This document shows, piece by piece, positions 54,687 to 62,263 of a stretch of 64,000 nt of DNA; position 1 is the first letter of the stretch; the number at the start of each line of letters is the position of its first letter. The stretch lies in contig JAFDEF010000014.1 in the NCBI GenBank assembly GCA_019310485.1, positions 1 to 64,000 on the forward strand, read 5' to 3'. The stretch is from Deltaproteobacteria bacterium. Lineage in GTDB: Bacteria > Desulfobacterota > DSM-4660 > Desulfatiglandales > HGW-15. The position numbers were made by a program, and so were the translations under genes. The notes below the pieces were generated by a model. The model saw only the letters and a program-made list of their open reading frames with translations, did no database searches and had not been told where the DNA came from.

Positions 54687-55307
54687 TTACTTCTTCTTAG
54701 GTGTCCCTAAGTCCGGGGGATAAATATATTTCGGATCGATTTCATATGTCCAAGGCAGTCCCCACCACTGCCAGCCATAATGCCGGCGATGTTCAAAGCC
54801 ATAAATCTTGTTCCTCTTGGCCAGCTGCCTGTAAAACTTGTGGCGATTAGTATCTTTGAAAGTTGGAAAAGGAGGTCCTTCAAATCCGTCTTCCACATCA
54901 AAAACCTTCTTGAATCCAGCGGCCAGGAGGTCCTTGACGGCAAGAGCACTTCTTGTTCCATCCCTGCTGAGGATGAGTAGATTATCTGTTTTTTTGAATA
55001 CCTTGGCGATTTCTTCAACAAAATCCTTGTTTTTTTGGCTCAACTGGTATCCGGCCCCCTCCTCTTTCTGGACAAACTGGCTTGTGAAAAATTGGTAAGG
55101 GAAAAGATATGCGTTGTAAGGGTGGCCTACAAACTGGTATTCAGCCCTTGTTCTGACATCGATAAGATATGTGTCAGGGACTGTGTTGAGCATATCAAAG
55201 GCTTCAATGCTGAGTATTTTCTTAGCTTCTTCAGCGTGGCCAACAAGTGAAGCATCCGTGATGCCAAAGCCAAGTAGGATGAGAAAAAAAATTATTGCTT
55301 TTTTCAT
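54687..55307 (-). CDS. Exported rhodanese-like protein without the catalytic cysteine
   Basis: This 206-residue protein has a signal peptide (about 1-26: MKKAIIFFLILLGFGITDAS) and a rhodanese fold with YLIDVRTRAEYQFVGH and the active-site loop LLILSRDGTRSALA. The cysteine that normally opens that loop (CRSGxRS) is serine here, so sulfurtransferase activity is not expected. After the fold comes an unusual aromatic tail (HYGWQWWGLPWTYEIDPKYI). ATG 55307 is chosen with AGAAGGG upstream. Probably periplasmic, serving as a binding or structural module. Confidence 0.84.
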   Translation of the reverse strand: MKKAIIFFLILLGFGITDASLVGHAEEAKKILSIEAFDMLNTVPDTYLIDVRTRAEYQFVGHPYNAYLFPYQFFTSQFVQKEEGAGYQLSQKNKDFVEEIAKVFKKTDNLLILSRDGTRSALAVKDLLAAGFKKVFDVEDGFEGPPFPTFKDTNRHKFYRQLAKRNKIYGFEHRRHYGWQWWGLPWTYEIDPKYIYPPDLGTPKKK

Positions 55308-55682
55308 CTTACCCTTCTCTTTCAAAGTGAGAAACCCTGTGCTTGGGTAAAGTTAGCAAAAACACCAAGCGCTACCTAGCGTGGTGAACCTCCCCGCTGC
55401 AAGCAGCGGGGTATCAATCGGTAACTGCCCTAACGCCCCGGGGGCGGGGAATTAGACCCTCGTCCACCTTTGGCGAATTAAAACCTGGAATTTCACTATG
55501 TTAATAATCAATGCACGTTTTGTTTGTCAATGGAAAAATGAGCTTTTTTGCACTTATTGACAGGTGAAGTTTCAAAGTTTAAGATTCACAGCAGCATCAA
55601 GCAAGAACAAGGCTCTTGACCGGCTCATATATATGAGGCTCTTGAGGCTGGTCCAGGCAGGAAATAGAAGAAGGGAGTGATC
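55308..55682. other. Intergenic region with a hairpin repeat
   Basis: Contains a strong GC palindrome (55392-55411) and a G/C-rich block at 55434-55451. The rest is AT-rich and gene-free. Confidence 0.45.
55385..55457. repeat. REP/MITE-like palindromic element
   Basis: A perfect 9-bp stem CCCCGCTGC / GCAGCGGGG with a 2-base loop (55392-55411) is followed by ACGCCCCGGGGGCGGGGAAT at 55434-55453. Such paired hairpins occur at the ends of IS200/IS605-type elements and their non-autonomous derivatives. No transposase remains. Confidence 0.5.
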
Positions 55683-56795
55683 ATGGCATCAAGCAAGGTC
55701 TATTTTGCAGAGGTGCGAGCTTCCTCAAGGGAGAGTTTGCTTAATAAGGTGGTCAGGCTTGCCGATATGATAGGGCTGAATCAGATTATCCCTGAACGCG
55801 GACTGGTTGCAATTAAACTTCATTTCGGCGAGAAAGGGAATACCGCCTACATAAGACCAAATTTCATTCGGCAAATAGCGGAAAAGGTAAGGTCCCTGGG
55901 AGGCAAGCCTTTCTTGACGGATTGCAACACGCTTTATGGAGGCAGCAGGGCGGATAGCGTTTCTCACATCAGTACAGCAGTGGAAAATGGCTTTGCCTAC
56001 TCAGTTGTAAATGCGCCCCTCATTATTGCAGACGGCCTAAGAGGAGCCTCTTCTGCTGGCGTGGAGATTAATCAGGAGATCTTCAAAACAGCCTACCTTG
56101 GAAAGGAGATAGTAGAGTCAGATGCTATCATAAGTGTTGCCCACTTCAAGGGCCATGAGCTTTCCGGCTTTGGAGGCACTATCAAGAATCTCGGCATGGG
56201 CTGTGCTTCAAGGCGAGGTAAGATGGCCCAGCATTCTGATCTTTCTCCAAAAGTCAAGAGGAAAAAATGTGTGGGCTGCGGTGATTGCGTCGAGCACTGC
56301 TCCCAGAGGGCAATAAGCCTCAAGGATAAGAAGGCGATGATTGATTCAAGAAGGTGCATCGGATGCGGTGAATGTATACTGGTTTGCCCAAATGGTGCGA
56401 TACAGATTCAGTGGAGTGCTGATATTGCCCTTTTCCAGAAAAAAATGGTGGAATACACCTTCGCAGTCTTAAAAGGAAAAAAACGCAGGGCAGCACTTTT
56501 TAACTTTCTGACACAAATTTCTCCAGCATGTGACTGCTACGATTATAACGATGCCCCTATCGTGCAGGACGTGGGCATCATGGCATCAACGGACCCGGTG
56601 GCAATTGATCAGGCTTCTGTAGACATGGTGAACGCTCAGAACTCTCTCAAAGGGTCACGCCTTCGGGGTGAAACACCTCCCGGACAGGATAAGTTCAGAG
56701 CGCTTTATCCAAACGTGGATTGGGCGATTCAGCTAGAATATGCAGAAAAAATTGGGCTCGGGTCTCGAAGCTATGAGCTTATAAACATAGGCTAG
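55683..56795 (+). CDS. DUF362-domain ferredoxin protein
   Basis: This 370-residue cytoplasmic protein has a DUF362 domain (LVAIKLHFGEKGNTAYIRPN, DCNTLYGGSRADSVSH, HFKGHELSGFGGTIKNLGMG). Inserted in the middle is a two-cluster ferredoxin segment (CVGCGDCVEHCSQRAIS and CIGCGECILVCPNGAI, about 195-235). The C-terminal part resumes DUF362 with MASTDPVAIDQASVDMVN. The function of these proteins is undefined; they are common in anaerobes and probably act as redox partners. ATG 55683 with GGGAG upstream is preferred to the GTG at 55677. Confidence 0.88.
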   Translation: MASSKVYFAEVRASSRESLLNKVVRLADMIGLNQIIPERGLVAIKLHFGEKGNTAYIRPNFIRQIAEKVRSLGGKPFLTDCNTLYGGSRADSVSHISTAVENGFAYSVVNAPLIIADGLRGASSAGVEINQEIFKTAYLGKEIVESDAIISVAHFKGHELSGFGGTIKNLGMGCASRRGKMAQHSDLSPKVKRKKCVGCGDCVEHCSQRAISLKDKKAMIDSRRCIGCGECILVCPNGAIQIQWSADIALFQKKMVEYTFAVLKGKKRRAALFNFLTQISPACDCYDYNDAPIVQDVGIMASTDPVAIDQASVDMVNAQNSLKGSRLRGETPPGQDKFRALYPNVDWAIQLEYAEKIGLGSRSYELINIG

Positions 56796-56940
56796 AGACA
56801 CCTGCAGGTCAGCCTAGTAAGTCAGTTCACAGCCGGCGAGATAAGTTTCCCCACATTATGATTGTTTTGTAAGCTGGCGCCCTTGAGGGTTTATCGAACC
56901 GTTTTAGGGAACACAAACATATTATACGAGGAGGGATAAG

Positions 56941-57264
56941 ATGTCTGAAAAAGAGGTTAGCCTTGGAAGACTCTTTGTGCAAGAGGCAGTAAGGGCGGGA
57001 ACGTGGGGCCTAATATTCCTGATCGTTGTTGGGATTTTAACTATTTCCATCCGAAAAGATGTAAAGAAAGCCATTGCCTACGGAATCGACCACGCGATTG
57101 AAACCACGATGGTGTATGCAACCAATCCAGTTCTCATCGGTAAGACAAAACAGCTCATAAAAGAAGGCATCGAATATACCCTGAGCAATGCTTCAAAAGA
57201 AGCAAAAAGCGTACTGTCTGAAACAACCCTTTGTGCGAGTGGGGAAGTGAAAGAAAAAAAATAA
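56941..57264 (+). CDS. Single-span membrane protein of unknown function
   Basis: No family recognised in these 107 residues. One hydrophobic helix (TWGLIFLIVVGILTISI, about 21-37) is followed by an amphipathic, lysine-rich soluble part (KDVKKAIAYGIDHAIETTMV, IGKTKQLIKEGIEYTLS). A GGAGGGATAAG ribosome-binding site supports it. It lies between the DUF362 gene and yqeB, all on the plus strand, with 145- and 113-bp gaps. Confidence 0.65.
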   Translation: MSEKEVSLGRLFVQEAVRAGTWGLIFLIVVGILTISIRKDVKKAIAYGIDHAIETTMVYATNPVLIGKTKQLIKEGIEYTLSNASKEAKSVLSETTLCASGEVKEKK

Positions 57265-57377
57265 GATCTTTTTGTGCCCAAGGCATTTGCAGCTTTCAAT
57301 TGGCTGGTGTACCCGCAGTCCGTGTTCTTGCCAAAGGTGCAGGGGTCTGGCGTGGGACAAAAGGGAGGTTATAGCAC

Positions 57378-58190
57378 ATGGTCAGCCTGAAAACGTCCGC
57401 TATTAAGGTGTTAATTAGGGGAGGAGGAGATCTGGCTTCTGGGGTTGCCTGGAGGCTCTTCCAGTGTGGTTTCAGGGTTCTTGTCGTGGAAGCTGCTCAA
57501 CCCATGGCCGTACGAAGGAAAGTCTCGTTTTGCGAGGCAATCTATGATGGGAAGGCCGAGGTACAAGGGGTCAGGGCACTGCTGGTAAAAGATGCTGCCG
57601 ATACTACCAAGGTTTGGGAGCGAGGAGAGATTCCCGTTATTGTCGATCCACTGGCTGAGTCGAGACACAGCGTGAAACCACATGTCGTAGTTGATGCCAT
57701 TCTGGCCAAGAAAAATCTTGGTACCGCCCTGGGAGACGCTCCTCTCGTGATCGCTTTAGGACCAGGTTTTGAAGCAGGAAAGGATGCTCACTTTATTGTG
57801 GAAACCAATCGAGGGCACAACCTTGGCCGTTTGCTGAGCACCGGCTCTGCCGAGCCGGATACAGGTGTACCCGGGCCGGTTAGTGGAGTAACTGTGGAAA
57901 GAGTGCTCAAGTCCCCGGCCGATGGGCGCTGGGAACCACTGTTCGAGATTGGCGAATTTGTGCAAAAGGGGGAAAAAATAGGAACAGTGGGAGGGAGTAT
58001 CGTGAGGGCAACAATATCGGGGGTAATAAGAGGGCTCATTCGCCCCGGCATTTCAGTCACAAAAGGGCTAAAGATAGGAGACATTGACCCACGGGGCCAG
58101 AGAGAGTTTTGCTTCACGATCTCAGAGAAGTCCCTTGCAATAGCCGGGGGTGTGCTGGAGGGAATTCTGAGGCACTATAAGAGCGACTGA
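57378..58190 (+). CDS. yqeB: Selenium-dependent molybdenum hydroxylase maturation protein, YqeB/EF2563 type
   Basis: This 270-residue protein matches the EF2563/YqeB family encoded with selenium-dependent molybdenum hydroxylases. Signatures include IRGGGDLASGVAWRLFQCGF (Rossmann-like, about 12-31), IVDPLAESRHSVKPHVVVDA (about 92-111), LVIALGPGFEAGKDAHFIVE and the VPGPVSGVTVERVLKSPADG segment. It is thought to help place selenium or handle the cofactor in such enzymes. GGAGG precedes the ATG by 9 bp. The other usual partners (yqeC, mocA, selD) are not in the window; a molybdenum hydroxylase lies 45 kb away. Confidence 0.87.
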   Translation: MVSLKTSAIKVLIRGGGDLASGVAWRLFQCGFRVLVVEAAQPMAVRRKVSFCEAIYDGKAEVQGVRALLVKDAADTTKVWERGEIPVIVDPLAESRHSVKPHVVVDAILAKKNLGTALGDAPLVIALGPGFEAGKDAHFIVETNRGHNLGRLLSTGSAEPDTGVPGPVSGVTVERVLKSPADGRWEPLFEIGEFVQKGEKIGTVGGSIVRATISGVIRGLIRPGISVTKGLKIGDIDPRGQREFCFTISEKSLAIAGGVLEGILRHYKSD

Positions 58191-58237
58191 GAACGCTCCT
58201 TTTAGAGAAGAATCCAAGCCCAGGCCCTTCAGTCCCC

Positions 58238-58639
58238 TCAAACCCTGTCTATTATCGGCCTCACTTCGGTAATCTTGAACCGTATGGCTGCGTGGATCGC
58301 CTCGGCAGCCTGCTGGCCTGCAACTTTAGCGATGTTGCGCTTTATATCCTCGTAAAAGGGGCCGGTGGTTTCCATGTCTACAGCCTCAAGATAGATTCGA
58401 GCCCCTTTCCATTCTGCCGGTGTACTACCCGGCTCCATGACAATAAATACCGCCTTCGGATTCCGCTGAAGATTCCTGGAAGACCGGTTTTCCCCAATGC
58501 CCATAACCACGGTATTTTCATCCACCATTCTGGGAGACCCAAACACTGCTACGTTTACATCTCCAAGCTTGTTCGACGTGCCTAGGGCGCCGATTCGGGG
58601 TTGCTTGTTAAATATGTCCATCAGTTCCTTTCGATCCAT
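58238..58639 (-). CDS. Pyridoxamine 5'-phosphate oxidase-fold flavin-binding protein
   Basis: This 133-residue split-barrel protein of the PNPOx-like family has RIGALGTSNKLGDVNVAVFG (about 16-35), SPRMVDENTVVMGIGENRSS (about 35-54) and NPKAVFIVMEPG. Such small proteins bind FMN or F420 and act as oxidoreductases or binding proteins. GGAGGG lies just before the ATG. It is convergent with yqeB. Confidence 0.82.
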   Translation of the reverse strand: MDRKELMDIFNKQPRIGALGTSNKLGDVNVAVFGSPRMVDENTVVMGIGENRSSRNLQRNPKAVFIVMEPGSTPAEWKGARIYLEAVDMETTGPFYEDIKRNIAKVAGQQAAEAIHAAIRFKITEVRPIIDRV

Positions 58640-58990
58640 GTTTGAACCCTCCTTTGCAGTGCTATGGGTGGGACTTTGTCAGAATTGCCATACATTGAGG
58701 CCTTTCGGGTGAAAATGCCCGGCAGGCGCCATTAGGACATCACCGAGTTAGCATATCGGAGGCAGAATATGTGGTCAACCCAAATCCCGCCAAAACTTAA
58801 AGGGGTAGTGTGGATAGTGTGCTTGTGATCGGAAGGCGAACAAACTCCTATAGAAATTGAGTAACAAGAGCAAAACTGCTGAGGATAAGTCTGGTTGCAA
58901 GCATTCAAAGCGCTATTATATAAGAAAGAAAGTGTAGTGAAAATTTGAAACGTACGATTTAGGACTTAAATTTGTAAGGAGGTGGCGCAT
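58640..58990. other. Divergent spacer
   Basis: No gene or clear promoter recognised between the PNPOx-like gene and the duplicated-domain gene; AAGGAGGT at 58976-58983 is the ribosome-binding site of the latter. Confidence 0.4.
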
Positions 58991-59428
58991 ATGACTCATA
59001 AGGACAAAGGTCATTACGGACAGAAGCACCCTGCGGAGCGTAAAATAGATGAGCAGATAGCAGAGGCAGTCAGGAGCCATGCTACAAACGGGGAGATACC
59101 CTGTGCGGTTGCATTTCAGATAGTGGAAAAGTTGGGGGTTCCCCCTGAGGAAGTGGGTTTTACAATCGATGCCCTGGAGGTGAAGGTAATGAAGTGCCAG
59201 CTTGGACTTTTCGGATACGGCCCCAAAAAAATGATTGTCAAATCGGCTGATTATGTTCCCCAGGACCTCGAACAGGCTATCCGGGAGTCACTGGTTGAAG
59301 AAAAGCTCCCTTGCGAGGCTGCATGGGGGATTGCGGAAAAGTTTGGCCTTCGAAAAATGGAGGTCTCCTCGGCATGTGAGGCATTAAAAGTCAAAATCTC
59401 TAGCTGCCAACTGGGTACCTTCCGGTAA
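58991..59428 (+). CDS. Protein with two copies of a helical domain ending in CQLGxF
   Basis: This 145-residue protein is internally duplicated. Copy 1 (about 18-72) reads IDEQIAEAVRSHAT, EIPCAVAFQIVEKLGVPPEE, VGFTIDALEVKVMKCQLGLF. Copy 2 (about 89-144) reads LEQAIRESLVEEKLPCEAAW, GIAEKFGLRKMEVSSACEAL, KVKISSCQLGTF. Each copy has one cysteine in the middle (PC) and one in the closing KCQLG / SCQLG. The helix-turn-helix-like centre suggests DNA binding, and four conserved cysteines suggest metal or redox sensing. No named family is recalled with certainty. ATG 58991 follows a full AAGGAGG. Confidence 0.75.
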   Translation: MTHKDKGHYGQKHPAERKIDEQIAEAVRSHATNGEIPCAVAFQIVEKLGVPPEEVGFTIDALEVKVMKCQLGLFGYGPKKMIVKSADYVPQDLEQAIRESLVEEKLPCEAAWGIAEKFGLRKMEVSSACEALKVKISSCQLGTFR

Positions 59429-59737
59429 CCAGGAGCTCTCTTATCTGAATTGGGCTCCCGGAGCCAGGTGCCCAGCTTATGATGTTGACCTTTGGCATTA
59501 ATATTTGCTAAAATGAGATTTATCTGAGACAAAAAACATTTTTTCATGGTCTCTCAAGAACGCAGAACGCTTCCCCTTTTAATGCCATATTCTGGATCAA
59601 AGCCTGTTCCGAGGCTGCGAAAAGCACCTCGAGAGCAAAGTTGTGCTGTGCGTTAATCGAGTGCTGCCAAACAAGTCGGGTGTTTTCAGGGCAGCTCAAA
59701 AGTGCAGGGATTGAGGCACCCTCAAAGGGGAAAGCTC
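59429..59737. other. Gene-free spacer
   Basis: No gene or strong signal recognised between the duplicated-domain gene and the HD gene. Confidence 0.35.
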
Positions 59738-60652
59738 ATGCGGCATGTAAAACTGAATGATCTGGTTGATATCTACTCGCCAAATGCCGTTTTGGAAGAA
59801 GTTGAGATCATTCTGACTCTAATTTCTCCTGACTTCAATCTCCTGCCGGTTAGATCAGCTTTCAACATGATTGTCAGTGTTTTTGAAGGCAGGCATGCTG
59901 CGTACCGGGCATGCAATACCTACTACCATGACTTGAGGCACACCACTGACGCTTTCCTGGCCATGGCAAGACTGATCCACGGTGCTCTTCTTGAGAATGA
60001 ACCTTTCAAAGAAGACCAGATAATAACCGCTCTTATTGCTGCGCTTTTTCACGATGCGGGCTATATACAGGAGAAAACTGACACAGAAGGTACAGGAGCT
60101 AAATATAGCCTTTATCATGTTGAAAGAAGCGCTGATTTTTTAAGACGCCACGGCTTTGAACATGGCCTTTCCAGACAGCAAGTTGCCGAAGGCTGCTCTA
60201 TGATCAAGAGCACTGACTTGGCTGTGCCCATCTCCTCTATCCAGTTTCCTTCTCCCACAGTTGAACTTCTGGGTCGAATGCTGAATGCTGCGGATCTTTT
60301 GGGACAGATGTCGGATAGGACCTATCTGGAGAAACTGCTTTTCCTCTATCATGAATACAAGGAAGGCAACGTGGGTAATTACGGGAGCGAGGTGGATTTG
60401 CTAAGAAAAACTCTGGAGTTTTATGAATTTATTAACAAGCGCCTGCAGCCTGTAGCTGCCAGGATCGATCGTTACATGATATCCCATCTGAATTCGCGCT
60501 GGAATATCAACAAGAACCTTTACACAGAAGCTATCGAAGGGCAAAAAAGGCACTTGAAAAAGATCCTCGCCATTCCTAATGCTGATCCGCGGGATCACCT
60601 CTCACGCTACGATGTCATTGAAAGGGTACGATCTATTTACGGAATCGATTAG
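59738..60652 (+). CDS. HD-domain protein resembling class I cyclic-nucleotide phosphodiesterases
   Basis: This 304-residue cytoplasmic metal-dependent phosphohydrolase has YYHDLRHTTDAFLAMARL (about 67-84), ALIAALFHDAGYIQEK (about 106-121; the HD pair) and GRMLNAADLLGQMSDRTYLE (about 187-206; final D). This order and spacing match the PDEase_I-type HD fold of eukaryotic cAMP/cGMP phosphodiesterases. The substrate could be a cyclic nucleotide or other phosphate. ATG 59738 with AAAGGGG upstream is chosen over 59702. A MITE-like element begins 4 bp after its stop codon. Confidence 0.82.
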   Translation: MRHVKLNDLVDIYSPNAVLEEVEIILTLISPDFNLLPVRSAFNMIVSVFEGRHAAYRACNTYYHDLRHTTDAFLAMARLIHGALLENEPFKEDQIITALIAALFHDAGYIQEKTDTEGTGAKYSLYHVERSADFLRRHGFEHGLSRQQVAEGCSMIKSTDLAVPISSIQFPSPTVELLGRMLNAADLLGQMSDRTYLEKLLFLYHEYKEGNVGNYGSEVDLLRKTLEFYEFINKRLQPVAARIDRYMISHLNSRWNINKNLYTEAIEGQKRHLKKILAIPNADPRDHLSRYDVIERVRSIYGID

Positions 60653-60656
60653 GAGA

Positions 60657-60849
60657 CTGTCGGAAAACACCCATCTTCCGTTCGACAGGCTCATGGCCCT
60701 GAGCATACCCGAAGGGCTGCATTATACTCACTCGCCCTTCGTCGTTGCGGCGTACTTGTAGGTAGCCTAATTCATCAGGATTTCGTCCCGCTGCGAACAG
60801 CGGGATGAGCATTTTCGAATAGCCTCCCATGGATCCAGTTTTCCGACAG
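60657..60849. mobile_element. MITE-like element with perfect 12-bp terminal inverted repeats
   Basis: CTGTCGGAAAAC (60657-60668) and GTTTTCCGACAG (60838-60849) are exact inverted ends of a 193-bp segment with no gene. Inside are a GTTCGACAGGCTCA repeat motif at about 60681, known as a dispersed repeat in many bacteria, and a hairpin TCCCGCTG-CGAA-CAGCGGGA (60786-60805). No target-site duplication is evident. Confidence 0.65.
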
Positions 60850-60931
60850 GCTGCTGGGAAATGGATCAGCCCCTCCCACCATTGGCCTGAGAAGTGATGG
60901 TTAGATTATAATCAAAGCTGGATAGTGTGTC

Positions 60932-61246
60932 CTAATCACTGATGGTTTTCTTAAGATTGGGCAGGGTTTCAGGCTTGCCAGGCTCTACAATGCGGCTTTC
61001 TCCTTCTCTGGCTGTTACATTTTCATAGACGCCTTTATCTCTTTTCACAAGTTTAGTAAATCCCATATCGCGAAGATCTGTATTGCTTTTCGGCGTATTT
61101 ACATAAAAAGCTGAGATAATCCTGCGGACCGGGCCTCCACAGTTCGGGCACTTTGCCAACGGCTTATCCTGTATGGACTGCCTAACTTCAATGACTTTCC
61201 CCAACGAGCATGCTTTTTCCGTGTGTTCATATTCGTACACAGGCAT
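60932..61246 (-). CDS. FmdB-type zinc-ribbon protein with incomplete metal site
   Basis: This 104-residue protein begins MPVYEYEH, the start of FmdB/CxxC-CxxC putative regulatory proteins. The second pair is present (AKCPNCGGPVRRI, about 33-45), but the first CxxC is replaced by HTEKAC, leaving one histidine and one cysteine as possible ligands. After IISAFYVNT comes a family-like tail with GFTKLVKRDKGVYENVT. ATG 61246 is the family start. Small FmdB proteins are of unknown function, sometimes beside formamidase or formate genes. Confidence 0.82.
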   Translation of the reverse strand: MPVYEYEHTEKACSLGKVIEVRQSIQDKPLAKCPNCGGPVRRIISAFYVNTPKSNTDLRDMGFTKLVKRDKGVYENVTAREGESRIVEPGKPETLPNLKKTISD

Positions 61247-61539
61247 AGGGCCCTCCATTTCTTTTTCGCGCTAGCTGATGGCAAAGATGATAGAAAATTC
61301 AAATGACTGTGTCAAATCAGGATCCCTTCAGAAGGGCTAAAAACCCTTGACACCTTCTTCTGTTATGAGATCCTTTAAATAGCATAACATTTTGGCATGT
61401 GATCCCGGTTCCTTGTTTCAGAGTTATTAATGAAAAAACATGTTTTGAGTGTCTGAGGAACCTGATAAAGGTGTATGTCAGGACTGTGAAAAAAACTGAC
61501 ACAAAAGAGCGATTACCTGATAGATAGGGGGTAAGAGAC

Positions 61540-61905
61540 ATGAGACACAGAGTAAGCAGAGGGCTCATTGTGCTGCTGGTTGCTTCTTGCTTTATTGCGC
61601 TCAGTCCCTTGATTGCCCATGCACAGGGTTTTGGGCTAAGTCCTTCCAATGCTCAACCAGAGCCGCAATTTCGAGTTCTTTCCTCTTCAGGCGGCCGGTA
61701 TGTCTTTGGGCAGATCTCTGATTCAAGCAAGGATCAGTTCATGCTGGATACATTAACAGGCCGACTCTGGAGAATAGCAGAAAGCGGGGAGATTGGAATA
61801 TACCTTAGGCCTGTGCCGTACAGGGATCGAAAGGGAAAGTGCTACTTTGTCCCCCAGGGCGAACCAGGGACGGAGAAGAGTAAAGACGGAAAAGAAAGTA
61901 AATAG
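61540..61905 (+). CDS. Small exported protein of unknown function
   Basis: 121 residues. A classical signal peptide, MRHRVSRGLIVLLVASCFIA ending SPLIAHAQ-GF, is followed by a short beta-rich domain: FRVLSSSGGRYVFGQISDSS and QFMLDTLTGRLWRIAE, then LRPVPYRDRKGKCYFVPQ. The pattern GRYVFG ... MLDTxTGRLW is recognisable in small periplasmic proteins of deltaproteobacteria, but I cannot name a family. GGGGGTAAGAG precedes the ATG. Confidence 0.72.
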   Translation: MRHRVSRGLIVLLVASCFIALSPLIAHAQGFGLSPSNAQPEPQFRVLSSSGGRYVFGQISDSSKDQFMLDTLTGRLWRIAESGEIGIYLRPVPYRDRKGKCYFVPQGEPGTEKSKDGKESK

Positions 61906-62263
61906 GGCTCCTCTGTGCTGATTATGGTCCCGCATATTCCCTCTCAGCGCTTGAGCGGTATTAGAGGGCAGGGCAAATATTTCTTGATGTTCCGGTGTCT
62001 GGGTGCAGCAAACAGTTACGGGGTTGGATTGTTGCGGTTTTCATGGAAAAAACCTCTTTTTCATAGTATAAGCGGCTGAAATATTCCAAGTATGAACAGT
62101 TTCTCTTGAGTGAAAATATCGATCCGGAAAAGAAGGTAACAGTCGGAAAATAGCCAATCTTTTGGGCTTCGCAATTGGGGCTTCCATAAAACATGGAGGA
62201 TTCAAATATTCTGTGAACGAGCTTCTGGCTGCAGAACATGGTTCTACCGAAGCTGTTGGTAAT
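61906..62263. other. Spacer with decayed coding sequence upstream of the APC transporter
   Basis: The transporter frame is open back to a TGA at 62111 without a strong start. Homology-like sequence also appears in another frame just upstream (about 62070-62150, reading YEQFLLSENIDPEKKVTVGK) and ends in TAG where the transporter frame continues with IANLLGFAIGASIKHGGF. This suggests a one-base frameshift near 62150. Confidence 0.45.

Noticed and set aside
60579-60761. 60-residue frame ending in HSPFVVAAYL
   Set aside because: It crosses the end of the HD gene into the MITE-like element and reads the widespread GTTCGACAGGCTCA repeat.
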